41,016 nt of DNA from Actinomycetota bacterium (GTDB lineage Bacteria; Actinomycetota; Acidimicrobiia; IMCC26256; PALSA-610), in the NCBI GenBank assembly GCA_003134555.1, contig PLBO01000154.1, forward strand, positions 220,361-261,376. The letters are read 5' to 3'. The notes below the pieces were generated by a model. It made no database searches, was not told where the DNA came from, and saw only the letters and a program-made list of their open reading frames with translations. The position numbers were made by a program, and so were the translations under genes. Positions 15,027 through 23,285 of this stretch are shown here, in pieces. Each line of letters starts with the position of its first letter. Within the stretch, counting starts at the first letter, position 1.

Positions 15027-16339
15027 GACGCGCCGGACCCGGTCAGCTGATCGAGATCGCGCGCGAACTCCGGGTACGACGACGCGACCGCGCTCCAGCC
15101 GTGCACGGTCGAATCCGCCTCCAACGCGTTCGCAGCGATCGCCATCGCCATGGCGATGCGGTGATCTCCGTGGCTGCTGAAATCGCCGGCATTGGCGCGC
15201 CCACCGCGTACGACCAGGCCGTCGCCCCGCGCCTCCGCGCCCACACCGAGCTTGCCGAGCTCGGTGTGCAGCGTCCCGATGCGGTTGCTCTCCTTCACGA
15301 CGAGCTCCGCCGCGTCACGCACCTCGGTGACACCGTCGGCGAAAGCCGCCGCGACTGCGAGGGCCGGGATCTCGTCGATCACGCCGGGAACCTCGTCGCC
15401 CGCGATCATCGTGCCGACGAGCGCCGACGACCGCACCCGCAACTCCCCCACCGGCTCGCCGCAGACCTCGCCGCTCACCGTCAGCTCCACGTCGGCGCCC
15501 ATCCGCCGCAGCACCTCCACGAAGCCCACCCTGGTCGGGCTGCACGACATGGACTCGATGACGATGTCGGATCCCGGCGTGATCGCGGCCGCGACCGCGA
15601 AGAATGCGGCCGACGACGGATCGCCGGGTACGTCGAGCTCGAACGATCGCGGCGCGCCCCGCGCGACGCGCACCGTGAGGCCGTCGACGACGACGGGCGC
15701 GCCGAGCGCGGCGAGCATGCGCTCGGTGTGGTCACGACTCGGTGCGGGAGACACGACCTCGGTCTCACCGTCGGCCTGCAAGCCGGCGAGCACCAACGCC
15801 GTCTTCACCTGCGCGCTCGCGACCGGCAGTTCGTGGCGCAAGCCGCGCAGCGTCGAGCCCCGGATGACGAGCGGGGCGAGTGTCGCGCCCTCGCGCCCGT
15901 CGATGTCGGCACCCATCGCACGCAGAGGTTCGACGACCCTTCCCATCGGGCGGGCCCGCAGCGACGCGTCGCCACTCAGCACCGACAAGAACATCCGTCC
16001 CGCGAGCACGCCCGCCAGCACGCGCATCGTGGTGCCGCTGTTCTCGCAATCGAGCACGGCGCCCGGCTCGGTGAAACCCTCGATTCCCGCGCCGTCCACG
16101 ATCACCGCGCCGCCCTCGGACCCGATCGTCGCACCCAGCTGCGCGAGCACGCGCGCCGTCGCGCGCACGTCGGCACCGGTTCCGAGATTCGTGATCGCGC
16201 TCGAACCCTGCGCGAGCGCGCCGAAGATCAAGGCGCGGTGTGAGATCGACTTGTCACCGGGAACCCGCAATCGTCCGCGGAGGGGTCGGGCTCCGCCGAC
16301 GACGAGCACGTCCGCCAGGTCGGAGACGTCGACGCTCAC
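15023..16339 (-). CDS. aroA: 3-phosphoshikimate 1-carboxyvinyltransferase (EPSP synthase)
   Basis: A 438-residue EPSP synthase, joining shikimate-3-phosphate and PEP in the shikimate pathway. LRVPGDKSISHRALIFGAL (residues about 24-42) has the PEP/S3P-binding Lys and Ser-Arg. NSGTTMRVLAGVLAG is the active-site loop, and HGDHRIAMAMAIAAN near residue 388-402 is the C-terminal signature. The CENSGTT spelling resembles the class II type in part. The start is a GTG at 16339 overlapping the tyrA stop (GTGA). It sits between tyrA and cmk, so three aromatic pathway genes form a contiguous subcluster. Confidence 0.97.
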   Translation of the reverse strand: MSVDVSDLADVLVVGGARPLRGRLRVPGDKSISHRALIFGALAQGSSAITNLGTGADVRATARVLAQLGATIGSEGGAVIVDGAGIEGFTEPGAVLDCENSGTTMRVLAGVLAGRMFLSVLSGDASLRARPMGRVVEPLRAMGADIDGREGATLAPLVIRGSTLRGLRHELPVASAQVKTALVLAGLQADGETEVVSPAPSRDHTERMLAALGAPVVVDGLTVRVARGAPRSFELDVPGDPSSAAFFAVAAAITPGSDIVIESMSCSPTRVGFVEVLRRMGADVELTVSGEVCGEPVGELRVRSSALVGTMIAGDEVPGVIDEIPALAVAAAFADGVTEVRDAAELVVKESNRIGTLHTELGKLGVGAEARGDGLVVRGGRANAGDFSSHGDHRIAMAMAIAANALEADSTVHGWSAVASSYPEFARDLDQLTGSGAS

Positions 16340-17421
16340 GCGATCTCCGTCCGACCCGTGTGGTAGCCGAGATCGTGGAGGCCGGCCTCGAAGCCGTCGG
16401 CGTCGTCCGCGGCGACGATAAGCACCAGCACACCCTCGTTGCCCTCTTTGGAGTGCGCGATCTCGAGGTCGGCGACGTTGACGCCGAGCCGTCCGGCCAG
16501 CGTCGTCACCTCGGCCAGCACACCCGGAGCATCGGGCACCACGATGCGCAGCTCGACGAGTTTCGTCGCCATCGAGATTCCCACCGGAAGATTGCGCCGA
16601 GCGGCTCGCGCGCGGTCGAGCAATGCCTTCAAAGCCTCACGGTCACCCGCGGCGACGATATCGCGCGCGTGCTGCAGGCCGGCGAGATAAGCGTCGAGCG
16701 CGCCCAGCACCGCGTCACGATTCGAGGTGAGGATGTCGAGCCAAATCGTCGGCTGACTCGCGGCGATGCGCGTCATGTCGCGGAACCCGCCGGCCGCAAG
16801 TCGCAAGAGCGCGCGGTGCTGCGCTTCGTGCGTGGTCGCGACGTCCATCAGAGTCGAGGCCGCGAGTTGGGGCACGTGACTGACGAACGAGACGAGAACA
16901 TCGTGGTCTTCGGGCGTCACGGCCACGACCTCGGCCTGTAGCTCACGCAGGATCCCGCTCAATGTCGCGTACGTGTCCTCCGCCGTCGCCGGTGTGGGCG
17001 TCACCACCCACGCGACGCCGACGAACAGGTCGGCCCGCGCGCCGTCGATTCCCTCTTGCTCCGAACCGGCCATGGGATGGCCGCCGATGAAGCGGGCCGC
17101 GCCTTCCGGGCAGAGGCGAGCGACGTCGGCGACGACCGGACCCTTCACCGACCCCACGTCGGTCACGAGCGGCACGCCGGCATCGAGCAGCCGCGCCACC
17201 GCCCCCGCGATCGCGCCGACCGGCAATGCGACGAACGCGACGTCGGCCCCGCTCGCCGCCTCTTCGAGGTCGGCCGCGACCGATCCGACCGCCCCCAACT
17301 CCCGCGCGCGGGCGAGCCGCTCGCCGTCGCGGTCGAAGCCGACGACGTCGTGTCCGAGCCCGGCGAGCGCGAGCCCGATCGAGCCGCCGATCAGGCCCGT
17401 GCCGATGACTGCGGCGCGCAC
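16336..17421 (-). CDS. tyrA: prephenate dehydrogenase with C-terminal ACT domain
   Basis: A 361-residue enzyme converting prephenate to 4-hydroxyphenylpyruvate for tyrosine synthesis. The N-terminal NAD-binding domain starts AAVIGTGLIGGSIGLALAG; TDVGSVKGPV, GGHPMAGSEQ and the helical dimerisation domain follow. Residues about 285-355 (VELRIVVPDAPGVLAEVTTLAGRLGVNV) are an ACT regulatory domain, which in this family usually binds an aromatic amino acid for feedback control. Start is a GTG at 17421, 2 bases after the aroH stop. It could accept arogenate as well; sequence alone does not settle that. Confidence 0.95.
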   Translation of the reverse strand: MRAAVIGTGLIGGSIGLALAGLGHDVVGFDRDGERLARARELGAVGSVAADLEEAASGADVAFVALPVGAIAGAVARLLDAGVPLVTDVGSVKGPVVADVARLCPEGAARFIGGHPMAGSEQEGIDGARADLFVGVAWVVTPTPATAEDTYATLSGILRELQAEVVAVTPEDHDVLVSFVSHVPQLAASTLMDVATTHEAQHRALLRLAAGGFRDMTRIAASQPTIWLDILTSNRDAVLGALDAYLAGLQHARDIVAAGDREALKALLDRARAARRNLPVGISMATKLVELRIVVPDAPGVLAEVTTLAGRLGVNVADLEIAHSKEGNEGVLVLIVAADDADGFEAGLHDLGYHTGRTEIA

Positions 17422-17423
17422 GT

Positions 17424-17786
17424 CTACTCGGGAAGGTCGTCGCGGAGCGACCGTGCGCCTTCGAGGTACACGTGATGGAGATCGCTCCGCTTCTGCTCGC
17501 CGTGAAAATGCATCAGCACGCGGATCGTGCGCTTCATCCCGTGCGCGATGCCGAGCTCCCGGGCGCAGAGCAACGGCACGTCACCCAGACCGAGGGCGCG
17601 GGCCCCAGTGGCCGGGAACTCGGCGGTGAGATCGTCGGTCGCGGTGAAGATGATGCTGACGAGGTCGTCGTGCGCGACGGAATTGCGCTCGAGCATCTCG
17701 CGGACCAGAGCCTGCGTCTTGGTGTCGATCTCGGCCTTCGTGTCCTCGTCGAAGGTCGTCGCGCCCCGCAATGCCAGCAATCTCAC
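17424..17786 (-). CDS. aroH: monofunctional chorismate mutase, AroH class
   Basis: A 120-residue AroH-type chorismate mutase, converting chorismate to prephenate, which TyrA downstream then uses. The start reads VRLLALRGATTFDEDTKAEI, with the active-site Arg in ALRGAT (about residue 7), matching the Bacillus subtilis enzyme; IIFTATDDLTAEFPATGAR and a C-terminal Arg segment (TIRVLMHF) supply other ligands. GTG at 17786 gives the usual family length (about 120-127); longer open frame upstream is rluB shadow. It lies 11 bases after rluB. A TAACGT overlapping the rluB stop 8 bases before the start could be an internal promoter, but this is weak. Confidence 0.93.
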   Translation of the reverse strand: MRLLALRGATTFDEDTKAEIDTKTQALVREMLERNSVAHDDLVSIIFTATDDLTAEFPATGARALGLGDVPLLCARELGIAHGMKRTIRVLMHFHGEQKRSDLHHVYLEGARSLRDDLPE

Positions 17787-17797
17787 GGCTCGCCACG

Positions 17798-18547
17798 TTA
17801 CTCGGACGCCTCGTCGGCGCCTTCGAGAGCCGCGGCGTAGAGGGCTCGCACCTCGTCGGTCGCCAGCACGCGCCACGTTCCCGGCGCGAGACGCGGGTCG
17901 CGGAGAGGCCCGATGCGCGTTCGGGCCAGCCGCACGACGGGGTGGCCCACCGCCGCGCACATCCGGCGCACCATCCGTTTACGGCCCTCCTTGACGACGA
18001 TCGTGAGCGCGGTCGTCCCGGTCGCCGACTCCTGCACGATCTTCACCCGGGCCGGCCGGGTCGGACCGTCGTCGAGCTCCACCCCGGCTCGCAACGCGCG
18101 CAGCTCCGCCGGCGTCGGCTTGCCTTCGACCTCGGCGAAGTACTCCTTCTCCACGCCGTGGCGAGGATGGGTGAGCAACTGCGCCAGCTCGCCGTCGTTC
18201 GTGAGCAGCAGGAGCCCCTCGGTGTCGAGGTCGAGACGACCGACCGGGAAGACGCGAGGTTCGCCGGGCACGAGATCGAGCACCGTCGGGCGACCGTGCG
18301 TGTCGTGCGCGGTCGTCACGTAGCCCGCGGGCTTGTTGAGCACCCAGTGCACGACGCTCGAGTCGACGACAACCGGTACCCCGTCGAGCGCCACCCGATC
18401 GTGTTGCACATCGACGCGCCGGCCGAGCACGGCCACCTCGCCGTTCACCGTCACGCGGCCCTCGGCGATCAGCATCTCGTTCGTACGACGCGAGCCCACA
18501 CCCGCGCGCGCGAGCACTTTCTGGAGCCGCTCGCCCGGTTCGGGCAC
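17798..18547 (-). CDS. rRNA pseudouridine synthase, RluB/RsuA family
   Basis: A 249-residue enzyme. An S4 RNA-binding domain ([31 protein letters not shown], residues about 6-36) precedes the pseudouridine synthase domain with catalytic Asp in [22 protein letters not shown]-type [11 protein letters not shown] and the C-terminal [18 protein letters not shown] are also typical. It isomerises uridine in the peptidyl-transferase region of 23S rRNA if it behaves as RluB. The GTG at 18547, 4 bases after the scpB TAG, starts exactly at the S4 domain. Its placement after scpA-scpB matches Mycobacterium Rv1709-Rv1711 and Gram-positive order generally. Confidence 0.94.
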   Translation of the reverse strand: MPEPGERLQKVLARAGVGSRRTNEMLIAEGRVTVNGEVAVLGRRVDVQHDRVALDGVPVVVDSSVVHWVLNKPAGYVTTAHDTHGRPTVLDLVPGEPRVFPVGRLDLDTEGLLLLTNDGELAQLLTHPRHGVEKEYFAEVEGKPTPAELRALRAGVELDDGPTRPARVKIVQESATGTTALTIVVKEGRKRMVRRMCAAVGHPVVRLARTRIGPLRDPRLAPGTWRVLATDEVRALYAAALEGADEASE

Positions 18548-18551
18548 CGAG

Positions 18552-19199
18552 CTACTGCTCGCCGGCAGCGTCGAGCTCGTCCGCGGATTCGTCGGACGGG
18601 CCCGAGTCGGCCGGGTCCATCGACGAAAGCAGAAGCCCGCGTTCGAGGGCCTCGACAATCGACGACTCCGGCACGAAGTCGGCTAGCGCGGGAAGGTCGG
18701 CCAGCGAGTTCAGACCGAGTCGTTCGAGGAAGAGCCGCGAGGTCGCGAACATCGAGGGGTTACCCGGCGTCGGTTCGTGCCCGATCTCGTCGACGTAGCC
18801 GCGCGCGACGAGCGTCTTCAATGTCGCGTCGACGTTGACTCCACGAATCGCAGACAGTTGCGCACGCGACACGGGCTGCTTGTAGGCGACGATCGCGAGA
18901 GTTTCCAGCGCCGGACCGGAGAGCCGCGCGGTCTGGCCGTCGAGCACGAACCGCTCGACGTACGCGTGCGCGTCGGGATGGGTCTGGAAGCGGTATCCGC
19001 CCGCGACGCGCGCGAGTTGGAATCCGCGACCCTGCGCCTCGTACTCGGCGCCGAGCTGCGCGCACAGTTCGTCGATCGCCTCGACGGACAGCTCGAGCAG
19101 CTGCGCCATCACCGTCGGGTGCACAGGCTCGGTCGCCGCCAAGACAATCGCCTCGACCGCCTGGCGAGCCTCGATATCCACCGAGACGTCCTGGCTCAT
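18552..19199 (-). CDS. scpB: segregation and condensation protein B
   Basis: A 215-residue ScpB, a dimeric kite subunit of the SMC-ScpAB condensin that compacts and segregates the chromosome. Two winged-helix domains are visible: [26 protein letters not shown] (first) and [44 protein letters not shown] (second), the latter the strongest family signature. A C-terminal acidic tail ([17 protein letters not shown]) is typical. ATG at 19199 overlaps the scpA stop in ATGA, so ScpA and ScpB should be made in coupled amounts. The frame upstream of this ATG is shadow from scpA. Confidence 0.96.
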   Translation of the reverse strand: MSQDVSVDIEARQAVEAIVLAATEPVHPTVMAQLLELSVEAIDELCAQLGAEYEAQGRGFQLARVAGGYRFQTHPDAHAYVERFVLDGQTARLSGPALETLAIVAYKQPVSRAQLSAIRGVNVDATLKTLVARGYVDEIGHEPTPGNPSMFATSRLFLERLGLNSLADLPALADFVPESSIVEALERGLLLSSMDPADSGPSDESADELDAAGEQ

Positions 19200-20026
19200 A
19201 CCTGTTCCTCGACCCGCGTCTCGTCCACGTTCGGCCGGACGCTCGGCTCGTCGTCCCACTCTTCGAGTGCGGAGATGTCGAGCGCGACGCGTTCGCCGGC
19301 GGCAAGCGGTCGCACCATCAGCTCGCCGAAGCTCTCGACCTGTTCGAGATCGACGACGCCTTGCTTGAACAGCTCGAGCACGGCGAGGAACCGAACGATG
19401 ATCTCGAGCCGTTCGCTGACTCCGTACGTGAGCTCGCGGAACTGCACCGAGCCGCGCTCGGGCAACAGCGCGAGCACCGTCTCGATCGCGTCGCGCACGC
19501 TCGCACGAATCGGCGCGATGTGCGTGGTCTCGACTTCCTCGACCACCTTCGGCGCGAGGCCCTTACGGGCGGCGGCGAGGAACGCTTCGAGCGCGACCCG
19601 TTCGAGCGGGTCGGGAGCGAGTGATCGGAACGGCTCCTCCGGCCCGGCGGTCCGCGCGATCGAGCGGCTCGCCGATTGCAGCTGCTCGTTCATGACCCGG
19701 GCGGCGTCCTGGAAGGTCTTGCATTCGAGCAGACGGGCGAGCAGCAGGTCGCGCTCTTCGAAGCGCATGAGCTCTTCGTCGAGGTCGACGTCTTCCCGGC
19801 CGGGCAACAGGCGCCGCGCCTTCAGCTCGACGAGCGTCGCGGCGATGAGCAGGAACTCGGTCGTGAGGTCGAGGTCGATCCGTTCCATGTGCTCGACCTC
19901 GGCGCAGAACCCGTCGACGATCCGCGCGAGCGAGATCTCCCAGAGGTCGACCTCCTCTTTGAGAATGAGGTGCAACAAGAGGTCGAACGGGCCTTCGAAA
20001 ACGGGTGTCGAGACCTCGTACGGCAC
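19196..20026 (-). CDS. scpA: segregation and condensation protein A
   Basis: A 276-residue ScpA, the kleisin that bridges SMC heads. It opens EVSTPVFEGPFDLLLHLILKEEVDLWEISLARI (residues about 4-36), the N-terminal SMC-neck-binding domain; EFLLIAATLVELKARRLLP at about 60-78 is the second signature, and a C-terminal winged helix (VRFLAVLELFKQGVVDLEQVESFG) ends it. The GTG start at 20026 follows TAATCT by 6 bases with no ribosome site, so the operon transcript is likely leaderless. It is the first gene of the scpA-scpB-rluB-aroH-tyrA-aroA-cmk-plsC run. No parA-like gene precedes it, unlike in Mycobacterium. Confidence 0.96.
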   Translation of the reverse strand: MPYEVSTPVFEGPFDLLLHLILKEEVDLWEISLARIVDGFCAEVEHMERIDLDLTTEFLLIAATLVELKARRLLPGREDVDLDEELMRFEERDLLLARLLECKTFQDAARVMNEQLQSASRSIARTAGPEEPFRSLAPDPLERVALEAFLAAARKGLAPKVVEEVETTHIAPIRASVRDAIETVLALLPERGSVQFRELTYGVSERLEIIVRFLAVLELFKQGVVDLEQVESFGELMVRPLAAGERVALDISALEEWDDEPSVRPNVDETRVEEQV

Positions 20027-20032
20027 GGGGTC

Positions 20033-20038
20033 AGATTA
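20033..20038 (-). promoter_or_regulatory. -10 box of the scpA operon (leaderless)
   Basis: TAATCT on the minus strand, 6 bases before the scpA GTG, matching the TANNNT arrangement at ispH and the rhomboid gene. No Shine-Dalgarno sequence is present. Confidence 0.55.
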
Positions 20039-20114
20039 CCCGCGCCGAATCACAATCTTGTGGTACGGCGCAGCCACCAGCGAGAACGTCCCGGGGGCCG
20101 CGACAGACGGCCGG

Positions 20115-20120
20115 TAACGT
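20115..20120 (+). promoter_or_regulatory. -10 box of trpS
   Basis: TAACGT lies 8 bases before the trpS ATG, without an intervening ribosome site (GGCCGCCC). This again suggests a leaderless or nearly leaderless mRNA. I see no T-box or other leader structure in the 102-base scpA-trpS gap. Confidence 0.45.
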
Positions 20121-20128
20121 GGCCGCCC

Positions 20129-21160
20129 ATGGCGCGGGTCTTTTCCGGGATCAAACCGACTGGTGAGATGCATCTCGGCAACTACCTGGGCGCCGTCCGG
20201 CGGTGGGTCGACACCCAGCCGCCCGCCGGCTCGGCCGAGGCCCGCGACCACCACGCGATCTTCTGCGTCGTCGACCTGCACGCCATGACCCTGCCGTGGG
20301 ATCCGGCCGAGCTCACCCAGTCGACCCGGCAGCTCGCCACGATGCTCGTGGCGGCCGGCCTCGACGAGGCGCGGTCGCTGCTGTTCGTGCAGAGCCACGT
20401 CCGGGCCCACGCCGAGCTGACGTGGGTGTTGAACTGCGTGGCATCGTTCGGAGAGCTGCGCCGGATGACGCAGTTCAAGGACAAGAGCGCCAAACACGGC
20501 GAAGCCGGCCTCGAATCGGCGAGCGTCGGGTTGTTCGACTATCCGGTGCTCATGGTCTCCGACATCTTGTTGTACGACGCCGCCGAGGTTCCGGTCGGCG
20601 ACGACCAACGCCAGCACGTCGAGCTCGCCCGCGACATCGCCATCCGCTTCAACGGCCGCTTCGGTGACACCTTCGTCGTCCCGAAAGCGACGTTCCCCGC
20701 GGTCGGCGCGCGCGTGATGGACCTGCAACATCCCGATCGCAAGATGTCGAAGTCGGACGAGTCGCCGCAGGGAACGATCCTCGTCCTCGATCCGCCCAAG
20801 ACGATCGACAAGAAGATCAAATCGGCGGTCACGGATTCGGGTTCGGAAGTCCGCCACGACCGAGACGCCAAGCCCGGCGTCTCCAACCTCATCGAGATCT
20901 ACGGTGCCGTCACCGGCCTCTCCATCGCCGAGGTCGAGCGTGAGTTCGACGGCAAGCAGTACGGCCTCTTCAAGGCCGCGGTCGCCGAGGCCGTCGTCGA
21001 GTTCCTCCGGCCGGTGAACACGCGGTTTCACGAGCTCGCCGCCAACCCGGATGAGATCGATCGGCGCCTGGCCGTCGGTGCCGACGCCGCGGAGGCACTG
21101 GCCGAGCCGGTCCTCGCCCGCGCGTCGCTCGCCGCGGGCCTGTTACCCAGGCCGCGCTAA
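20129..21160 (+). CDS. trpS: tryptophanyl-tRNA synthetase
   Basis: A 343-residue class I aminoacyl-tRNA synthetase charging tRNA-Trp. The start MARVFSGIKPTGEMHLGNYLGA includes the HIGH-equivalent HLGN at residues 15-18; DLHAMT, QSHVRAHAELTWVLN and KMSKS at about 205-209 are the other hallmarks. Length is that of bacterial TrpRS. The ATG at 20129 is the only start that gives the family N-terminus; the larger frame upstream to 19676 is scpA shadow. It diverges from scpA and interrupts the otherwise conserved xerD-to-scpA neighbourhood, converging on the membrane protein gene with a 24-base gap. Confidence 0.98.
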   Translation: MARVFSGIKPTGEMHLGNYLGAVRRWVDTQPPAGSAEARDHHAIFCVVDLHAMTLPWDPAELTQSTRQLATMLVAAGLDEARSLLFVQSHVRAHAELTWVLNCVASFGELRRMTQFKDKSAKHGEAGLESASVGLFDYPVLMVSDILLYDAAEVPVGDDQRQHVELARDIAIRFNGRFGDTFVVPKATFPAVGARVMDLQHPDRKMSKSDESPQGTILVLDPPKTIDKKIKSAVTDSGSEVRHDRDAKPGVSNLIEIYGAVTGLSIAEVEREFDGKQYGLFKAAVAEAVVEFLRPVNTRFHELAANPDEIDRRLAVGADAAEALAEPVLARASLAAGLLPRPR

Positions 21161-21184
21161 CGCGATTCTTCTTGGGTCGACGAA

Positions 21185-21745
21185 CTAGGGCGCTTTCCAG
21201 GGTGCTGGGCTGCCGAGGTCGGCCGGGCACCCGGACTTGCCGGGCACCTCGCCGTAGTCGTGACCCGAGACGAGCAACCGGCTCGCGGTGCCGGCGCCGG
21301 AGGCGCCCTCGATCACGACGGCCTGCGAATTGCACCAATCGACGATGACCCCAATGCCCACTCCGACCGCCGAAAGCTCCGAGTCGGTCAAATTCGGGTA
21401 CGCCTTCGTGGCTTGGTACTGCCCGTTGTAGTAACGCCGCGCCCGGGCGAGGTCCGGGTCGGCGCTCACTTTGGCGACGTCGCCGCGTACGTTGGAGATC
21501 CAGCCGTTCACGGTGCCCGACACGCCCCCTGGTCGCTGCGAGGCCCAGGCGGTCCAGCTTCCGAGTCCGAGCACCACGAGGGTGAGAAACACCGCCCGTC
21601 CGCTCACGCGACGCCGGCGGCGACGACGCCGCGGCCCTGGGGCTCCCAGCCCCTCGCGACCGACCTGGGCGCGACCGGACGGGGCGTGCCCGTCGGGCGA
21701 GCCGCCCTCGAGCCGGACGAAATACGAATCGGTCGGGTACCGCAC
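21185..21745 (-). CDS. Arg-rich single-pass membrane protein, unknown
   Basis: A 186-residue protein from a GTG at 21745. Residues 1-38 are Gly/Pro-rich, a run of eight arginines lies at about 39-46, and one transmembrane helix follows at about 51-69 (AVFLTLVVLGLGSWTAWAS), so the positive-inside rule puts the N-terminus in the cytoplasm and about 115 residues outside. The outer part (DPDLARARRYYNGQY to PAPWKAP) has two cysteines (DWCNSQ, SGCPAD), possibly a disulfide. I do not recognise the domain. It is the last gene of the xerD-to-M50 run, 32 bases after the HD gene. The exact start is uncertain because no ribosome site is clear. Confidence 0.7.
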   Translation of the reverse strand: MRYPTDSYFVRLEGGSPDGHAPSGRAQVGREGLGAPGPRRRRRRRRVSGRAVFLTLVVLGLGSWTAWASQRPGGVSGTVNGWISNVRGDVAKVSADPDLARARRYYNGQYQATKAYPNLTDSELSAVGVGIGVIVDWCNSQAVVIEGASGAGTASRLLVSGHDYGEVPGKSGCPADLGSPAPWKAP

Positions 21746-21777
21746 GATTGCTCTATCGGCGCGATTCGCGCCCGAGT

Positions 21778-22296
21778 TCACCGCAGACTGGGTTCTCCGT
21801 CGGCGGCGGCCAGGATCTCGCAGATCTCGGGCGGGATCCCGGTCGCGGGCCACTGCGCTCGCCGGTGGTGGGCGCCGGCCCAGGCGACCGTCTCCTTGCG
21901 GGCACCCGCCTGTCGGAGCCGCTCGGCGCCGAGCTCGTCGTGGTTGACATAACGGCCCATTGCGTTGGGCCAGGCCCGGGCGCGGCGATGCCCGACCAGG
22001 CCGGCGGTAACGGTCGCCCAGGCCCGACCGACGCTGCCGAGGCGCGTCTCCGCCTTGCCGACGTCGTGCAGCAGGGCGGCGGCGACCCAGGCGGGATCGG
22101 CGTCCGTCCCGAGTGCCTCCAGCGCGGCCCGAGCGGTCGCCAGCGACTCGGCGCGATCGGCGCGCCGCAGGCGTTCCCAGCAGGCGCGCTCCTCGGGACG
22201 AAGGAATTGGCGGACGAACTCGAGGTCGGCGCGATCGAGGTGCCGCGCCCGCAGCGAGCCGGCGAATCGCGCCGCGAGATGACCCGCCCTCGTCAT
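21778..22296 (-). CDS. HD-domain protein
   Basis: A 172-residue protein with a metal-dependent phosphohydrolase (HD) motif: AALLHDVGKAETRLG at about residues 83-97, preceded by an upstream helix with RADRAESLATARAALEAL, and followed by HDELGAERLRQAGARKETVAWAGAHHR, where further His residues complete the metal site. It is likely a phosphohydrolase or phosphodiesterase acting on a nucleotide or phospho-ester; the substrate is unknown. The N-terminal part (LRPEERACWERLRRADRAES) is like that of small actinobacterial HD proteins. ATG at 22296 overlaps the M50 protease stop (ATGA). Confidence 0.8.
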   Translation of the reverse strand: MTRAGHLAARFAGSLRARHLDRADLEFVRQFLRPEERACWERLRRADRAESLATARAALEALGTDADPAWVAAALLHDVGKAETRLGSVGRAWATVTAGLVGHRRARAWPNAMGRYVNHDELGAERLRQAGARKETVAWAGAHHRRAQWPATGIPPEICEILAAADGEPSLR

Positions 22297-22934
22297 CGCA
22301 GAACGAACCGGTAGAGGTGATCGAGGAAGGGTTGGAACAGGCGACTCGTGATGTGGGTGCTGAACACGAGGAGGAACAGCACCAGGATTCCGTACGGCCG
22401 GAAGCGGTACCACCCCGGCAGCCACTCATGCGGAAGCACCCGCTCGACGAGCGCGGCACCGTCGAGCGGCGGGATGGGCAGGAAGTTGAAGAGCCCGAGG
22501 AACAGATTGACCTCGGCGAACACGAGCGGAATGAGCACCCGCATCGGAAGATCGCCGACGACCACGAAGCTCGGACTGAAATGGAACTGCGAGCGCGCCA
22601 CGACGGCCGCGACGATGGCCAACGTGAAGTTGCTGCCCGGACCGGCGAGCGACACCAAGAGGAGATCGCGCCGACCGTTGCGCAGCCGCGCCGGGTTCAC
22701 CGGGACCGGCTTCGCCCAGCCGATGACCGGAACGTGGGCGAGCGCGCCGAGCACCGGCAAGACGATCGACCCGAACGGATCGACGTGCGCGACCGGATTG
22801 AGCGTGAGGCGACCGGCGCGCTTGGCCGTGTCGTCACCGAGCACGAACGCGACGACCCCGTGACTTATCTCGTGGAGGATGATCGCGACGATCAGCCCGC
22901 AGAGAAAGATGACCGTGACGCTGTCTACGTGCAC
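22293..22934 (-). CDS. site-2 protease-type (M50) intramembrane metalloprotease
   Basis: A 213-residue polytopic membrane protein. The zinc-binding HEISH lies in the first helix (residues about 21-25, IILHEISHGVVAF), and the second metal-ligand motif NFLPIPPLDGAAL at about 165-177 supplies the Asp. About six helices are seen, with no PDZ or CBS domain, so it belongs to the compact YwhC-like group and not to the RseP group. It would cut membrane-embedded segments of regulators or signal peptides. Start is a GTG at 22934, 12 bases after the zinc-finger gene. Neighbouring single-pass membrane protein 21185-21745 is a conceivable substrate; this is inference. Confidence 0.9.
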   Translation of the reverse strand: MHVDSVTVIFLCGLIVAIILHEISHGVVAFVLGDDTAKRAGRLTLNPVAHVDPFGSIVLPVLGALAHVPVIGWAKPVPVNPARLRNGRRDLLLVSLAGPGSNFTLAIVAAVVARSQFHFSPSFVVVGDLPMRVLIPLVFAEVNLFLGLFNFLPIPPLDGAALVERVLPHEWLPGWYRFRPYGILVLFLLVFSTHITSRLFQPFLDHLYRFVLR

Positions 22935-22946
22935 GCGGAAGGGGCG

Positions 22947-23276
22947 TCAGCGGCGCTTGGAGGCGCACGCCATGCACAGCCGCGCCGCCGGCATCGCCTC
23001 GAGCCGGGCCTCGGCGATGTCCTGCCCGCACGACTCGCATTGCCCGTAGGTTCCGGCGTCCAACTTGTCGAGCGCGGCGTCGATGTCGACCAAGGTCTCG
23101 CGCAACGAGCCGACGAGGGCGTCGACCTCGCCTCGTTCCGCGGTCACCTGACCCGAATCGGCAAAACCCTCGTCGTACGAGTTCCGGTCGATTCCGAGCG
23201 TGGTCAGCTCGTCGTTGAGCCGCTCGCGTTCGGCCGTCAGCTGGGCGCGCCGGTTCGCGTGGGTTGTCTCGGTCAC
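22947..23276 (-). CDS. DksA/TraR-type C4 zinc-finger protein
   Basis: A 109-residue protein with an N-terminal helical hairpin (ANRRAQLTAERERLNDELTTL; EVDALVGSLRETLVDIDAALDKL) and a C-terminal zinc site CESCG ... CMACA. DAGTYGQCESCGQDIAEARLEAMPAARLC is the family signature. DksA proteins reach through the RNA polymerase secondary channel; actinobacterial relatives of this size (for example CarD-independent DksA-like factors) are less understood. The acidic tip DSGQVTAERGEVD is in the loop between helices. Start is a GTG at 23276, and xerD ends 9 bases upstream. Confidence 0.9.
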   Translation of the reverse strand: MTETTHANRRAQLTAERERLNDELTTLGIDRNSYDEGFADSGQVTAERGEVDALVGSLRETLVDIDAALDKLDAGTYGQCESCGQDIAEARLEAMPAARLCMACASKRR

Positions 23277-23285
23277 GGGCGAAGC

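Noticed and set aside
20027-20128. A T-box or other leader riboswitch before trpS
   Set aside because: The gap is short and the start codon lies 8 bases after a -10 box; no T-box element or antiterminator pairing is visible.
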